64,000 nt of DNA from Anaerolineae bacterium (lineage in GTDB: Bacteria > Chloroflexota > Anaerolineae > Anaerolineales > E44-bin32): positions 1-64,000 of the forward strand of contig DUEZ01000080.1 in assembly GCA_011174825.1 (NCBI GenBank), given 5' to 3'. Within the stretch, counting starts at the first letter, position 1. Each line of letters begins with the position of its first letter. Under the pieces are notes generated by a model. That model saw only the letters and a program-made list of their open reading frames with translations. It searched no databases and was not told the origin of the DNA. Positions 7,772 through 16,028 of this stretch are shown piece after piece. The position numbers and the translations under genes were made by a program.

Positions 7772-9115
7772 TCAGTTCGACCACATCGCCTTTAGGTAGG
7801 AGTTGATATCAACCGCTTCACGCGGACCGACCATAATCTCCCAACCCGGCATCTCCTCTTCAAGTTCTCCTGAGAGCACGGCCACATGACCGGGGATGAT
7901 CAACTTACGATGGGAGACCTTCCCCTCGACATCGAAAGTTTTTGCGTCCTTGGCGATGCGTTCAGCGTCAAATTTGCCTGCCGCCCAAGCTGTAAGCACG
8001 CTCATCCCTTCGGCATCAGTGACCAACAACCATCCGGGCCAGCCGGATCCCTCCACCTCATTGGCGATGGAGAAGTAGGTAATTGAGAAGTTGGTGGTGG
8101 CCAAGAGCGGGGCGTTCTCATCCGGAGAATTAATCTCGTAAATGCCAGGCTGAACCTGGATTGGTTTCTGTGGGTCAGTGTAGATATTTTGACGGAGTAC
8201 AAGCAACGCGTATAAACTGGCCGGATTGAATTCCTCCAAAACAATCAAACCGCCGTACTTGGCAATATGTTCAGCGGCGAGCAATGTTTCATCGACCTCA
8301 CTGTTCGCACCAGGGAAGGTGATCACAGGGAAACCCAACGGGCGGAAAGTCTGCTTCAGGGCAAGACGGCGAATGGATGTCAGCCGCTCCAATGAATCCA
8401 GGTAGCTAGTGACCCCGGGATCTAATACAAGTTCTTCAACACCGGTTTCCTTCAGCTTTTGGGTGAGTTCCGCTAACCCCTCAAGATCCTCGGCTTGAAC
8501 AGCCAGAGGGACTCCCGCCTCTTTGGCAACTTCAGCCATCTCCTCCCAATTCTCACCGTTCGCTGCATGGATGAGTGGTCGACTCCCAGCCGCTGCTTCG
8601 ATGCCGGCTTTTGCCAGGTCTCCTGTTGGAACGATCAAGATCAGAGGCTTTTTGCTCACAGATCTGACAGCCGAGATCGCAGCGTTGAACTTCGCTGGGT
8701 CCGAAGAGGCGGCTTCAACGGCGAAGCCGTCGAGATACAAATTGATGCCGACGTAGTCCACCTGGTAGGCATCTGCCTCAGCGACTACCCGCTTCAGTTC
8801 CTCGATGTCTTCCGTGTCACGCAAACGCCAGAACAACCCTGGTCTATGATAGAAGGTTTTCTCGTGGCGAAAGAGGACGGTCTCGTTACCTACTTGTACT
8901 GCACCGTCATCTCCTTTTAACTCAACTAACGTGATGGGTGGGGCGGAGGCCGACTCGAGTTTCGTTTTCGCCTCTTCGCTGACATGCGGACAATCCTTGA
9001 GCGCGGCTTGCTTTGCAGCCAGCTTCATGGCAAAGGCCAAACAGGTAGGAAAACCGCAATCTTTGCAGTTCGTCTGCGGAAGAAGCTTGTAGATCTCTAG
9101 ACCAGTAAGCGCCAT
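7772..9115 (-). CDS. acsC: Corrinoid iron-sulfur protein large subunit
   Basis: 447 residues. The N-terminal [4Fe-4S] motif Cys17-x2-Cys20-x4-Cys25-x16-Cys42 in LPQTNCKDCGFPTC is diagnostic of the large (gamma) subunit, whose cluster reduces the bound cobamide. A TIM-barrel middle and a C-terminal corrinoid-binding domain follow (FSITYFSIANEVEG...GWLLVTDAEGMSVLTAWAAGKF). The protein carries the methyl group from AcsE to the acetyl-CoA synthase A-cluster. A GGTGGAGAG ribosome site precedes the ATG, 15 bases after acsD. Confidence 0.95.
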   Translation of the reverse strand: MALTGLEIYKLLPQTNCKDCGFPTCLAFAMKLAAKQAALKDCPHVSEEAKTKLESASAPPITLVELKGDDGAVQVGNETVLFRHEKTFYHRPGLFWRLRDTEDIEELKRVVAEADAYQVDYVGINLYLDGFAVEAASSDPAKFNAAISAVRSVSKKPLILIVPTGDLAKAGIEAAAGSRPLIHAANGENWEEMAEVAKEAGVPLAVQAEDLEGLAELTQKLKETGVEELVLDPGVTSYLDSLERLTSIRRLALKQTFRPLGFPVITFPGANSEVDETLLAAEHIAKYGGLIVLEEFNPASLYALLVLRQNIYTDPQKPIQVQPGIYEINSPDENAPLLATTNFSITYFSIANEVEGSGWPGWLLVTDAEGMSVLTAWAAGKFDAERIAKDAKTFDVEGKVSHRKLIIPGHVAVLSGELEEEMPGWEIMVGPREAVDINSYLKAMWSN

Positions 9116-9130
9116 GTTATCTCTCCACCT

Positions 9131-10099
9131 TTACGATTGTGAGCCGAGGAGATCGTCAAGGACGGTTCGCACCCGGCGTAAAGTCTCGGGATGACGCAGA
9201 ATGAGCATATTGGCCCCAGAATGGACCAGGGCGATCGCGGTGACCGCCTCCCAGTCCAGGGCTCGACGCTCCCAATCCCCCCAATTCTCAGGTACGCCCT
9301 CACCGACTTTGGCCTCTTTGACTCTCCAGGCCTCTTCGCCGGGGTTGACGAGCATCGGCTGTTGGGTCATCTTGTCCCCACCCAGGGCAGCTAATCGAAG
9401 ACGCTCCATGACGGAATAGCCGTATTCGATTCCATAGCCCAGGGCGCCTGTGGTCGGATCCATAACGATGCGCTCGAGGGGCATCCCCATGTCGTGGATC
9501 AGGATCACCAACTGCTTGGACAGGTTTACATCCATTGGGGTTTTCGATTGCACCAGATGGTTGTGGGCTAAGGCCGCAGCGACGATGGTGCGGTAGTTCT
9601 TTTCCTCGCAAATCCCGAGAAGTAAACGTTCACCATTGGCCTCTTCAGCCACAGGTACGATTAATTCATTGTCGAGATCTGCTTGACCCGGACCTACGAC
9701 GGCCAATGGCAAGCTGGTGGCTTCGAGAACTTTACGCACAGCCGCACGCGCATTCTCGGGTGTGTTGGGCTCACCGTCAGCAGAGGTCAGGCTGAGAACC
9801 ATGTAGATCAAATCAGCACCTGCTGCCTCTGCGGCTTTGGCCCATTCACCTGGGTCATCCATCGCCTCCCCCCATGCTTGTAACAGCAGGGGTGACCAAT
9901 CGTCAGGTTTGCGATCACGGATCTCCAATGCAAGGGCAGGACGGTTGGGGATTGTCCCTTCAAAGTGTAGGTAGGGCAGCGTGCTTTCGCCGCCAACGGT
10001 CAGTGTGTGAGCGCGGGTCCCACCCTCATCGGCGGTGGCTCCTAAGGTAACTTCCCGCACAGCGCCGCTGTATTTCTCTTTGGGGATTTCAATTGTCAT
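9131..10099 (-). CDS. acsD: Corrinoid iron-sulfur protein small subunit
   Basis: 322 residues from the ATG at 10099 (MTIEIPKEKYSG), which has GGAGGT ten bases upstream; a TTG six codons earlier is possible but less likely. The sequence is a TIM barrel with the family blocks HFEGTIPNRPALALEI, DPTTGALGYGIEYGYSVMERLRLAALGGDKM and a Gly/Glu-rich NPGEEAWRVKEAK. It pairs with AcsC to hold the corrinoid. The order acsB-acsD-acsC with short spacers fits a cotranscribed unit. Confidence 0.93.
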   Translation of the reverse strand: MTIEIPKEKYSGAVREVTLGATADEGGTRAHTLTVGGESTLPYLHFEGTIPNRPALALEIRDRKPDDWSPLLLQAWGEAMDDPGEWAKAAEAAGADLIYMVLSLTSADGEPNTPENARAAVRKVLEATSLPLAVVGPGQADLDNELIVPVAEEANGERLLLGICEEKNYRTIVAAALAHNHLVQSKTPMDVNLSKQLVILIHDMGMPLERIVMDPTTGALGYGIEYGYSVMERLRLAALGGDKMTQQPMLVNPGEEAWRVKEAKVGEGVPENWGDWERRALDWEAVTAIALVHSGANMLILRHPETLRRVRTVLDDLLGSQS

Positions 10100-10131
10100 A
10101 GAATCCAAGACCTCCAAGGGGAATCTGGGGC

Positions 10132-10195
10132 AAGGGATCAGGGATCGGGGCTTTGGGATCAGGTCTTGAGCTTCTTTCCTGATCCCTGATCCCTT
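10132..10195. repeat. Perfect 15-bp inverted repeat in the acsB-acsD spacer
   Basis: AAGGGATCAGGGATC (10132-10146) pairs perfectly with GATCCCTGATCCCTT (10181-10195) across a 34-base loop. It lies between the acsB stop and the acsD start. There is no T-tract, so it is not an obvious terminator; an mRNA stabiliser or partial attenuator is possible. Confidence 0.75.
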
Positions 10196-10200
10196 TCGTT

Positions 10201-12486
10201 CTACATCATCGGTTCCATTTCGAGTGCCGGATGACCTTTTTCCTGTAGGTGCTTTAACAAGTTTTCCACATCGGTGCAGATGGTTTCGTCAGCGATTTTC
10301 TCAATCAGGTCTGGGTCTCCCTCGCGCTCAGCAACCTCATTTAGTTGATCTGCCATCTGTTCCTTGAGGATGGACGACATCCATACAACGCGCTTGAAAC
10401 CACCGTCAGCAGAGATGAACTTCGGGCTGGTGATGTAGAACTTGCCGTGTCCCATCACCCCGGGTGTCTGCAAACCGCCGCCAGCCACCCCGGCCAAAGT
10501 CGAGAAGGTCATTCCGGCGGGGGTCATGCTGGTGTCCTCACGGCTGACGATCATGATGCCATTGGCTTCGGGGATCAACATGGCGATGCACTCGAAGCAG
10601 CCGCAGGCCGTCATTGGGTTTTCCATGATGGAATAGACGGCCACTTCACTAACGGATCCGTGGGAAGCTGAGACAGCGTACTCATTGACGCCTGAGAAGT
10701 AGCCCTTTTCCGTATCCATGATATCACCCTTGATTATGGGTTGATTAGGACCGGTGGGGTTGATCTGGAAGGAGGCCTTGCAGTCCAACCAGTTGTAGGC
10801 GCCACAAAGGCCGAGCCGCTCGGGGCTGACAATGCAAACGTGATCGGGGGCGAACGACTGGCAGAGGGTGCAGGAGTAGAATTGGTCAACGCTCTCGTCA
10901 GTCATTGTACCGATACGAACGTTGCGTTCGTCATACGCTACGCGGGCTTTCTCCAGCCACTCCGCATAAAGCTCAGACTCGGTGAAGATCTTCACCTGAA
11001 CTTTGTCTACGATCGCGCCAAAATCTCCATGGAAGCGGGCGTAAAGGATATCTCCGAAATGTTTAAGGTTGAACCCCTTTTCGGCTGCGGATTTGCTGAT
11101 ACGGATCCACGCGATGTCGCGCTGGCCGATGTGCTGTATCCCAGATGCGCCATTGACGAAGTAGTGGATCTGCCGTTCGAGTACCGGCTCGAAATCTTTT
11201 TCCATCTTTCGACCGGCGACCTCCACGAGGATGCCGAGATCCATGAAGCCGCCCTCTTCGGTCTCGTCGAGGTCGGGGCCGATGAGTTCGATCTTACCGT
11301 CTTCGACCTCATCCAGATCTACCATGCGGAGATATTCGTAGGCGCGGCTGTTCTTCCCGCCAAATTCGACCCGCATATCGGCTCTGCGAACAACCTCGCC
11401 TTCGAATGCCGAACCGTAGGGCACAGGAACCGGGACCTCAGTAATCTGGATTTTGACCCCGCGTACCTCAATGGCTTTCTGGACCAATCTAACGGCCTTT
11501 TCTTCTTCCGTCTCACCCTCTATCTCTTTCCATGGCATCGAGATGACATGTTCATAGCGGGTGATGCCTGTGGGGAGGATCTCGGGGATCACGGTATCGG
11601 CGATGACCGGGAAACCGTAAGAGATCGCGCCGGCAGCCGTGGCGTACTTGAGATCGTCGACCTCGCCTAAAGCCAGCACGAAGGCAAAGACGCGGAACTT
11701 GTTATAGAGCAGGATATCCCGCCACTGACCACCCTTCATACCACCAAAAGTGAGTGCGGAGCGGGTGGCGAATCCAAGCGGATAGATGGCGGAGATCGTA
11801 TCGCGACCGAAGGGTACAATGTAGGTGTCGTATCCCATCTCCACCCCTTCCTCAACGAGCTGATCGATCATTGACCGACCATTGACGTTTCCTACAAGGA
11901 AAGTGAGGATATTTCGTTTCTGAAGCTCACGGACGATAGCGACCGCCGCTTCATTGGAGTGAGCCGCACCGACGATGGCTGCGAAGCCCGGCATGCGGCC
12001 ATCAACCAGTTGGATGCCCCACGACCTGAGCTGGATATCGTCGATGGGTCCGTTCAGATGGCCGTCAGTTGAAGGACCGCCACCATTATCAGGGCTGGTA
12101 AAGGACGTGGAACCGGCCAGAACCAGGCCAGGGTAGGCTTGTGGTTCTTCGCCATAAGCGAAGCGAACGGCCTCGATGACCTCTTCGGCCAACAAGGTTG
12201 CCATACCGCTGTCCAATGTCTCACCCAAATAAGGTGTCCAAACTTCGGCATCTGGGATCGGGTGAAGCATACGCATGGCATGATCGAGCACAGGCTCTAG
12301 ATCGGCCAATTTACTGGCTTCATGCCCGAGCATTCCAAGGATAACAGGCAGATAGTAAGCTGTATTTGGAAAGGCAACAGGAGTGTCAGCGCCTTTTTCA
12401 GCGATGGCTTTCTTAAGAAGCGCGTCGGCTTCAGCCACGATGGCGTTAGCTCCACGAATGGCGCGAGTAGCGATATAACGGGACAT
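10201..12486 (-). CDS. acsB: Acetyl-CoA synthase (CODH/ACS alpha subunit)
   Basis: 761 residues. The A-cluster ligands match the Moorella enzyme in spacing: four Cys for the [4Fe-4S] cube at ~539, 542, 551 and 561 (CTLCQSFAPDHVC...LGLCG), and the Cys-Gly-Cys at 628-630 (TACGCFEC) that binds the distal nickel. The N-terminal third carries the CODH-contact domain. The enzyme condenses the methyl group from the corrinoid protein, CO from AcsA and CoA into acetyl-CoA. GGAAGG precedes the ATG, and the gene starts 15 bases after acsA. It is a full-length bacterial type with its N-terminal domain, unlike the shorter archaeal CdhC. Confidence 0.96.
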   Translation of the reverse strand: MSRYIATRAIRGANAIVAEADALLKKAIAEKGADTPVAFPNTAYYLPVILGMLGHEASKLADLEPVLDHAMRMLHPIPDAEVWTPYLGETLDSGMATLLAEEVIEAVRFAYGEEPQAYPGLVLAGSTSFTSPDNGGGPSTDGHLNGPIDDIQLRSWGIQLVDGRMPGFAAIVGAAHSNEAAVAIVRELQKRNILTFLVGNVNGRSMIDQLVEEGVEMGYDTYIVPFGRDTISAIYPLGFATRSALTFGGMKGGQWRDILLYNKFRVFAFVLALGEVDDLKYATAAGAISYGFPVIADTVIPEILPTGITRYEHVISMPWKEIEGETEEEKAVRLVQKAIEVRGVKIQITEVPVPVPYGSAFEGEVVRRADMRVEFGGKNSRAYEYLRMVDLDEVEDGKIELIGPDLDETEEGGFMDLGILVEVAGRKMEKDFEPVLERQIHYFVNGASGIQHIGQRDIAWIRISKSAAEKGFNLKHFGDILYARFHGDFGAIVDKVQVKIFTESELYAEWLEKARVAYDERNVRIGTMTDESVDQFYSCTLCQSFAPDHVCIVSPERLGLCGAYNWLDCKASFQINPTGPNQPIIKGDIMDTEKGYFSGVNEYAVSASHGSVSEVAVYSIMENPMTACGCFECIAMLIPEANGIMIVSREDTSMTPAGMTFSTLAGVAGGGLQTPGVMGHGKFYITSPKFISADGGFKRVVWMSSILKEQMADQLNEVAEREGDPDLIEKIADETICTDVENLLKHLQEKGHPALEMEPMM

Positions 12487-12501
12487 AGTCTATTTTCCTT
12501 C

Positions 12502-14499
12502 CTACTTCACCGTATTGCCGTAGGCGGCTTCGATACGTTCAGGCAGTGGGAGTTCCATCAATTCTTGGATCCTCCAATCACCGCTCTTTCCCCATTTGCT
12601 GGGGTCATATTCCGGTAACCCTAGGTCGGCGCGCTTTTTATCGATGTGCGCCATCGAGCGACGCACAATCTCTTCACCGTCGTTGCAGAACTCCATCCTG
12701 CCACCGACTTTCGCCTCCCAGCCGTCGCTGATGATACGATCGACTTCCTCACAACCAGAGACGGGGCTTGAGTGTCCCATGATGACGTATGCGCCCGAGG
12801 CGACGCAGTAAGTGGCGATGGAGATGGCTTTTTCACTCATCCATTCAGGGGCCATCCCAACAGCGGGGATGTCGCTAATATCTTCGCCTAAACCGCCCTC
12901 GGTTGCCATTTGAGCCAACACGGTTAGGATGCGGGAATTGTCCACGCAGGAACCCATGTGCAACACTGGAGGTATACCGACTGCCTCACAAACCTCCCGC
13001 AAACCAGGACCGGCATGTTCCAGCGCTGCCTCAGGGGTCATGTAACCTTGTTTGGCGCTGGCGATTGCACCACAGCCGGTCTCAACAACAAGGACGTCAT
13101 TCTTAATAAACTCCGTTACAACGTAACGGTGGAGGTCGTCGTGGCAGATGCGTGCGTTGTTGCAGCCGATGTTTGCCACCACGCCCCTGATGCGTCCAGC
13201 GGCGATAGCGTCATTCAAAGGTCGAAGCGAACCGCGGTAGAACCCACCGAGCGCGTAGTTAATATACTCATGGGAGAAACCGGGGATAAGTTGTGTCGAT
13301 TCATCAGGAATGTTAGTGTTGCCGCGTTTGGTGAAGTTGTCCGCTGCTTTGCGGACGATTTCTTTGGCAATTTCCAACGCCCGATGTTCATCGAATTCCA
13401 TATGAGTGGCACCGGTGATCTTCGCTTTGGGGGAGGTGGTGATGATCTCAGTGTGGAACTGTTCAGCGAGCTTGACCACGCCTTGCATGATGCACTGAAT
13501 GTCGACGACCATGGCATCAACAGCGCCAGTGAGGATCGCTAATTCCTGCTGCAAGAAGTTTCCTGCCAGCGGTACGCCTTGTCGCATCAAGGTCTCGTTG
13601 GCCGTGCAGCAGATGCCGCCCATGGTGATGCCTTTAGCGCCCTTGCTCTGCGCGTACTCGATCAACTCCGGATCTTGCGCGGCAGCCACGATCATCTCTG
13701 ATAAAGTCGGCTCATGACCATGGATGATGATGTTAACTTCATCATCTTGAAGGACGCCCAAGTTGGCCTCGGAGATTACTGGGCCTGGGGTGCCAAAGAG
13801 CACATCGGAGAGGTCTGTCGCCAACATTGAGCCACCCCAGCCATCACCTAATGCGGCTCGCATGGAGTGGTCGAGGATGTGCTCAGCATCCTGATCGTTA
13901 CCCACGTGAGTACGGTGCATGATTTCGACAATCTCGCGGTCCACATTGCGCGGTGCAATGCCCAAGTTGTGCCAGATTTCCTGTCGTTTTTTGGGTGCCC
14001 GCTTTAAGTAAAGGATCTCTCCTTGTACCTTCCCGAATTCACCTAAGGCTGCAAGAGCTACATCACGCGCTAACTCCATGATCGGGCGACCATCGGTCTC
14101 AACATCGAGATAAGCAGCCATCTCCTTGAGCTTACCAGGATCACGCACCGTGTAGTCGGGCGCATGGCCCTCGGCTGCTGCTAAGAGCGTGTACGCAAGG
14201 TCGCGGCCATGATCTGAGTGAGAGGCCGCACCTGCGGCGACCATACGCGCAAAGTTGCGGGCTGCAACCGTCTCGAGCGTGGCGCCACATACACCGGTTT
14301 GACCTTCCTTAACCAGCCGACAAGGACCCATCCCGCAGACTTTACAACACATTCCATCGCTTCCAATGGGGCACGCTGCGAGGGTGTCCGCTCTTGAGAA
14401 GGAGGTTTCAAAATCACCTTCACAAGCCAGTTGGAGTAGGCTGATGGAAGCTTTATCCCGGCTGGCTTCCTCTGGTGTTCTTACTCTCTTTTTTGCCAT
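12502..14499 (-). CDS. acsA: Anaerobic Ni-Fe carbon monoxide dehydrogenase catalytic subunit
   Basis: 665 residues of the CooS/AcsA family. The N-terminal cluster-binding motifs are Cys43 and Cys51-Cys52-x2-Cys55-x4-Cys60 (GMCCKVCGMGPC), for the B and D clusters. C-cluster regions follow, including GGICCTANE, NIGCNNAR, ETGCGAIASAKQG, HMGSCVDNSR and GHSSPVSGC. It reduces CO2 to CO and passes CO to AcsB. AAAGGAGA precedes the ATG. Placement directly before acsB argues for a CODH/ACS role rather than a free-standing CO oxidation enzyme. Confidence 0.96.
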   Translation of the reverse strand: MAKKRVRTPEEASRDKASISLLQLACEGDFETSFSRADTLAACPIGSDGMCCKVCGMGPCRLVKEGQTGVCGATLETVAARNFARMVAAGAASHSDHGRDLAYTLLAAAEGHAPDYTVRDPGKLKEMAAYLDVETDGRPIMELARDVALAALGEFGKVQGEILYLKRAPKKRQEIWHNLGIAPRNVDREIVEIMHRTHVGNDQDAEHILDHSMRAALGDGWGGSMLATDLSDVLFGTPGPVISEANLGVLQDDEVNIIIHGHEPTLSEMIVAAAQDPELIEYAQSKGAKGITMGGICCTANETLMRQGVPLAGNFLQQELAILTGAVDAMVVDIQCIMQGVVKLAEQFHTEIITTSPKAKITGATHMEFDEHRALEIAKEIVRKAADNFTKRGNTNIPDESTQLIPGFSHEYINYALGGFYRGSLRPLNDAIAAGRIRGVVANIGCNNARICHDDLHRYVVTEFIKNDVLVVETGCGAIASAKQGYMTPEAALEHAGPGLREVCEAVGIPPVLHMGSCVDNSRILTVLAQMATEGGLGEDISDIPAVGMAPEWMSEKAISIATYCVASGAYVIMGHSSPVSGCEEVDRIISDGWEAKVGGRMEFCNDGEEIVRRSMAHIDKKRADLGLPEYDPSKWGKSGDWRIQELMELPLPERIEAAYGNTVK

Positions 14500-14547
14500 C
14501 TCTGTTGTTCTCCTTTTATGTTTAACGTCGAAGATTTACTGGACAAT

Positions 14548-14865
14548 TCAAGATCGGCCAAGATCGGCGGCGTTCGTTTCTGTTACCCGGATGTCTAATA
14601 CTTCCCATTGCGGGTCGCGTTTGATTGCATTTGCCTTAACCAAAACAGGAGTCTCACCCTCCCCTGGTGGATAACCAGCATTATCGAGGGCTTTTTCAAT
14701 GTCCGCTTGCTTGACCACTTTCGGATCGAAGGAGATCATGAGCTGTTTCCACGCTGAGCTTGCGTAGACCTCCTCGATCCCTTCTAGATCAGTGAGTGCG
14801 TCTCTAACCTTGAGAACGTGATGATCGCCATACATCAATGGCACATCGAGAATAATGTTTTCCAT
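14548..14865 (-). CDS. HMA-fold protein without the CxxC metal motif
   Basis: A 105-residue protein whose first ~70 residues follow the heavy-metal-associated ferredoxin-like fold: strand, metal loop, helix KVRDALTDLEGIEEV, strands, and DIEKALDNAGYPPG. The loop that normally reads MTCxxC reads MYGDHH at residues 11-16, so both cysteines are gone and two histidines take their place. A C-terminal extension of ~35 residues follows. It starts after AGGAGATAG, 24 bases behind the DUF166 gene and 48 bases before acsA. The location suggests metal handling or assembly for CODH, but a purely structural partner is equally open. Confidence 0.7.
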   Translation of the reverse strand: MENIILDVPLMYGDHHVLKVRDALTDLEGIEEVYASSAWKQLMISFDPKVVKQADIEKALDNAGYPPGEGETPVLVKANAIKRDPQWEVLDIRVTETNAADLGRS

Positions 14866-14889
14866 AGCGTCTATCTCCTGGGGGTTTCT

Positions 14890-15684
14890 TTATGTTTCTT
14901 CAACATACCCGGATGGGCGCACAAAGGTTATTGTAATATGATCTTTTATTGTTTCTCTGAGGGAATCCTTTAAAAGATTTCCTGAAACATGCATCAATGT
15001 GTCGAAGTAATCTGGGTCTCGCTCCATACTTGCCAGGCAGGGATAATGGTGGTGCAAGATACCAGCCTTTTCTAGGGCCTCGTCAGCTGAAATTCCTACA
15101 AGATTGTCTGCGACATATCGAGCACATCCGCAAGCCGCATCTCTCAGCACTTCGACCTCGGTGATCTGACCCGCGTCCAATGTTACCCTGAATTCAGGCT
15201 TACCGAAATAGCGTGCGAAGCGTTGGATGGTGGGATCATCGTATGAGGTTACCAGGGGCGTCCGGTTGTAGGTCGTCTCGGTTAGGGAGCAGAAGGGTTT
15301 TGGAAAGGCAGCCGCGACATCCATCTCCTTCAGCCAACCCGCTAATTGTCGCGCGAGGCCAGCGGGCAGGGAGGTGTTGCGGTCGATGGGAGCAATGACC
15401 GCCTTTGCCCCAGTTACGCGGGCGATATCGGGCACGAGCTGAGCCAATCCGGTCGTGTCCCCAAGCGCCAGCACAAGATCTACCTCTGGGAGCGTTGGGG
15501 GTAAGAAATCCTGCGGGTCGTCAACGACAGGAGGGATGACCCTTGGAGCCGCCCACACTTCGACGGACCAATCAGCTGGTGCACGGACACGAATATTCTC
15601 CGCGATACGTTCTCCCCACTGTCCCTGTGTAACCGCCAGAACGCGCAGGGGGGAATCATCAATATTGGACGCTTTCTTGCTCAT
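14890..15684 (-). CDS. DUF166 family protein
   Basis: 264 residues matching the DUF166 family known mostly from methanogenic archaea. Matching blocks are TQGQWGERIAENI, PPVVDDPQDFLPPTLPEVDLVLALG, FPKPFCSLTE, the Cys-rich AACGCARYVADNLVG, and HHHYPCLASMERDPDYFDTLMHVSG. The family has no firmly established biochemical role. It is the first gene of the CODH/ACS block, with a GGGAGG ribosome site. Conserved Cys and the HHHYPC motif are possible metal or cluster ligands; this is inference. The gap upstream contains repeats, so the operon promoter probably lies in 15690-15800, but none was identified with confidence. Confidence 0.75.
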   Translation of the reverse strand: MSKKASNIDDSPLRVLAVTQGQWGERIAENIRVRAPADWSVEVWAAPRVIPPVVDDPQDFLPPTLPEVDLVLALGDTTGLAQLVPDIARVTGAKAVIAPIDRNTSLPAGLARQLAGWLKEMDVAAAFPKPFCSLTETTYNRTPLVTSYDDPTIQRFARYFGKPEFRVTLDAGQITEVEVLRDAACGCARYVADNLVGISADEALEKAGILHHHYPCLASMERDPDYFDTLMHVSGNLLKDSLRETIKDHITITFVRPSGYVEET

Positions 15685-15817
15685 GTGCCTCCCACGAATT
15701 GGCTATGTAAGCCTCCTATGATGATGATCTTTACCATATAAGTCCGACCAGTATAAAAAGTCACCTTTTCCTAGGTAAGTCATCCTGATTAGGTAAGCTT
15801 CGTCATCTTATGAGCTT

Positions 15818-15840
15818 CCCGCGAACTTTAAGCTCGCGGG
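15818..15840. repeat. Small hairpin repeat, copy near 15.8 kb
   Basis: CCCGCGA-ACTTTAAGC-TCGCGGG is a 7-bp stem. A related copy lies at 28971-28994 (TCCCATGAGCTTTAAGCTCGCGGGA context). In both places a copy of the 78-bp repeat follows nearby, so the two may travel together. Confidence 0.6.
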
Positions 15841-15871
15841 GTGCTTTGAAGGCGCTCTCCTTAATAAAGAA

Positions 15872-15949
15872 TTTGGAGTGCGCAAGCTCTGCTTGCGCCC
15901 CTTCGACAATGCTCAGGACGAGGCAGAAGCAGAACTTCTGGACTCCAAA
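15872..15949. repeat. 78-bp palindromic repeat with terminal inverted repeats, copy 1
   Basis: Bounded by TTTGGAGT (15872-15879) and ACTCCAAA (15942-15949), a perfect 8-bp terminal inverted repeat. The interior contains CGCAAGCTCTGCTTGCG, a hairpin, and CCTTCGACAATGCTCAGGAC. A second copy of exactly the same length lies in the opposite orientation at 29078-29155. Typical of a REP/BIME or MITE-like non-autonomous repeat. Confidence 0.8.
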
Positions 15950-16028
15950 GAAAGCGAAGAGTGGGAGGCCATATCTGACGATGTAGGCGCTTACAAGGCT
16001 CTCTTTGTTTCCTTATAAAACTCCATCT

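Larger units (their letters stand above)
15685..16028. other. Intergenic region with two repeat elements upstream of the CODH/ACS block
   Basis: Between the DUF166 and citrate synthase genes. It holds a small hairpin, CCCGCGA...TCGCGGG at 15818-15840, and a 78-bp palindromic repeat at 15872-15949. On the minus strand a TATACT about 70 bases above the DUF166 gene could be a -10 box, but no matching -35 was seen. Confidence 0.5.

Noticed and set aside
10741-11670. 309-codon open frame on the plus strand
   Set aside because: It is antisense to acsB, has no ribosome site and no family resemblance; it is a shadow of the GC-biased coding strand.
12958-13542. 194-codon open frame on the plus strand
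   Set aside because: Antisense to acsA, whose conserved cluster motifs occupy the same bases.
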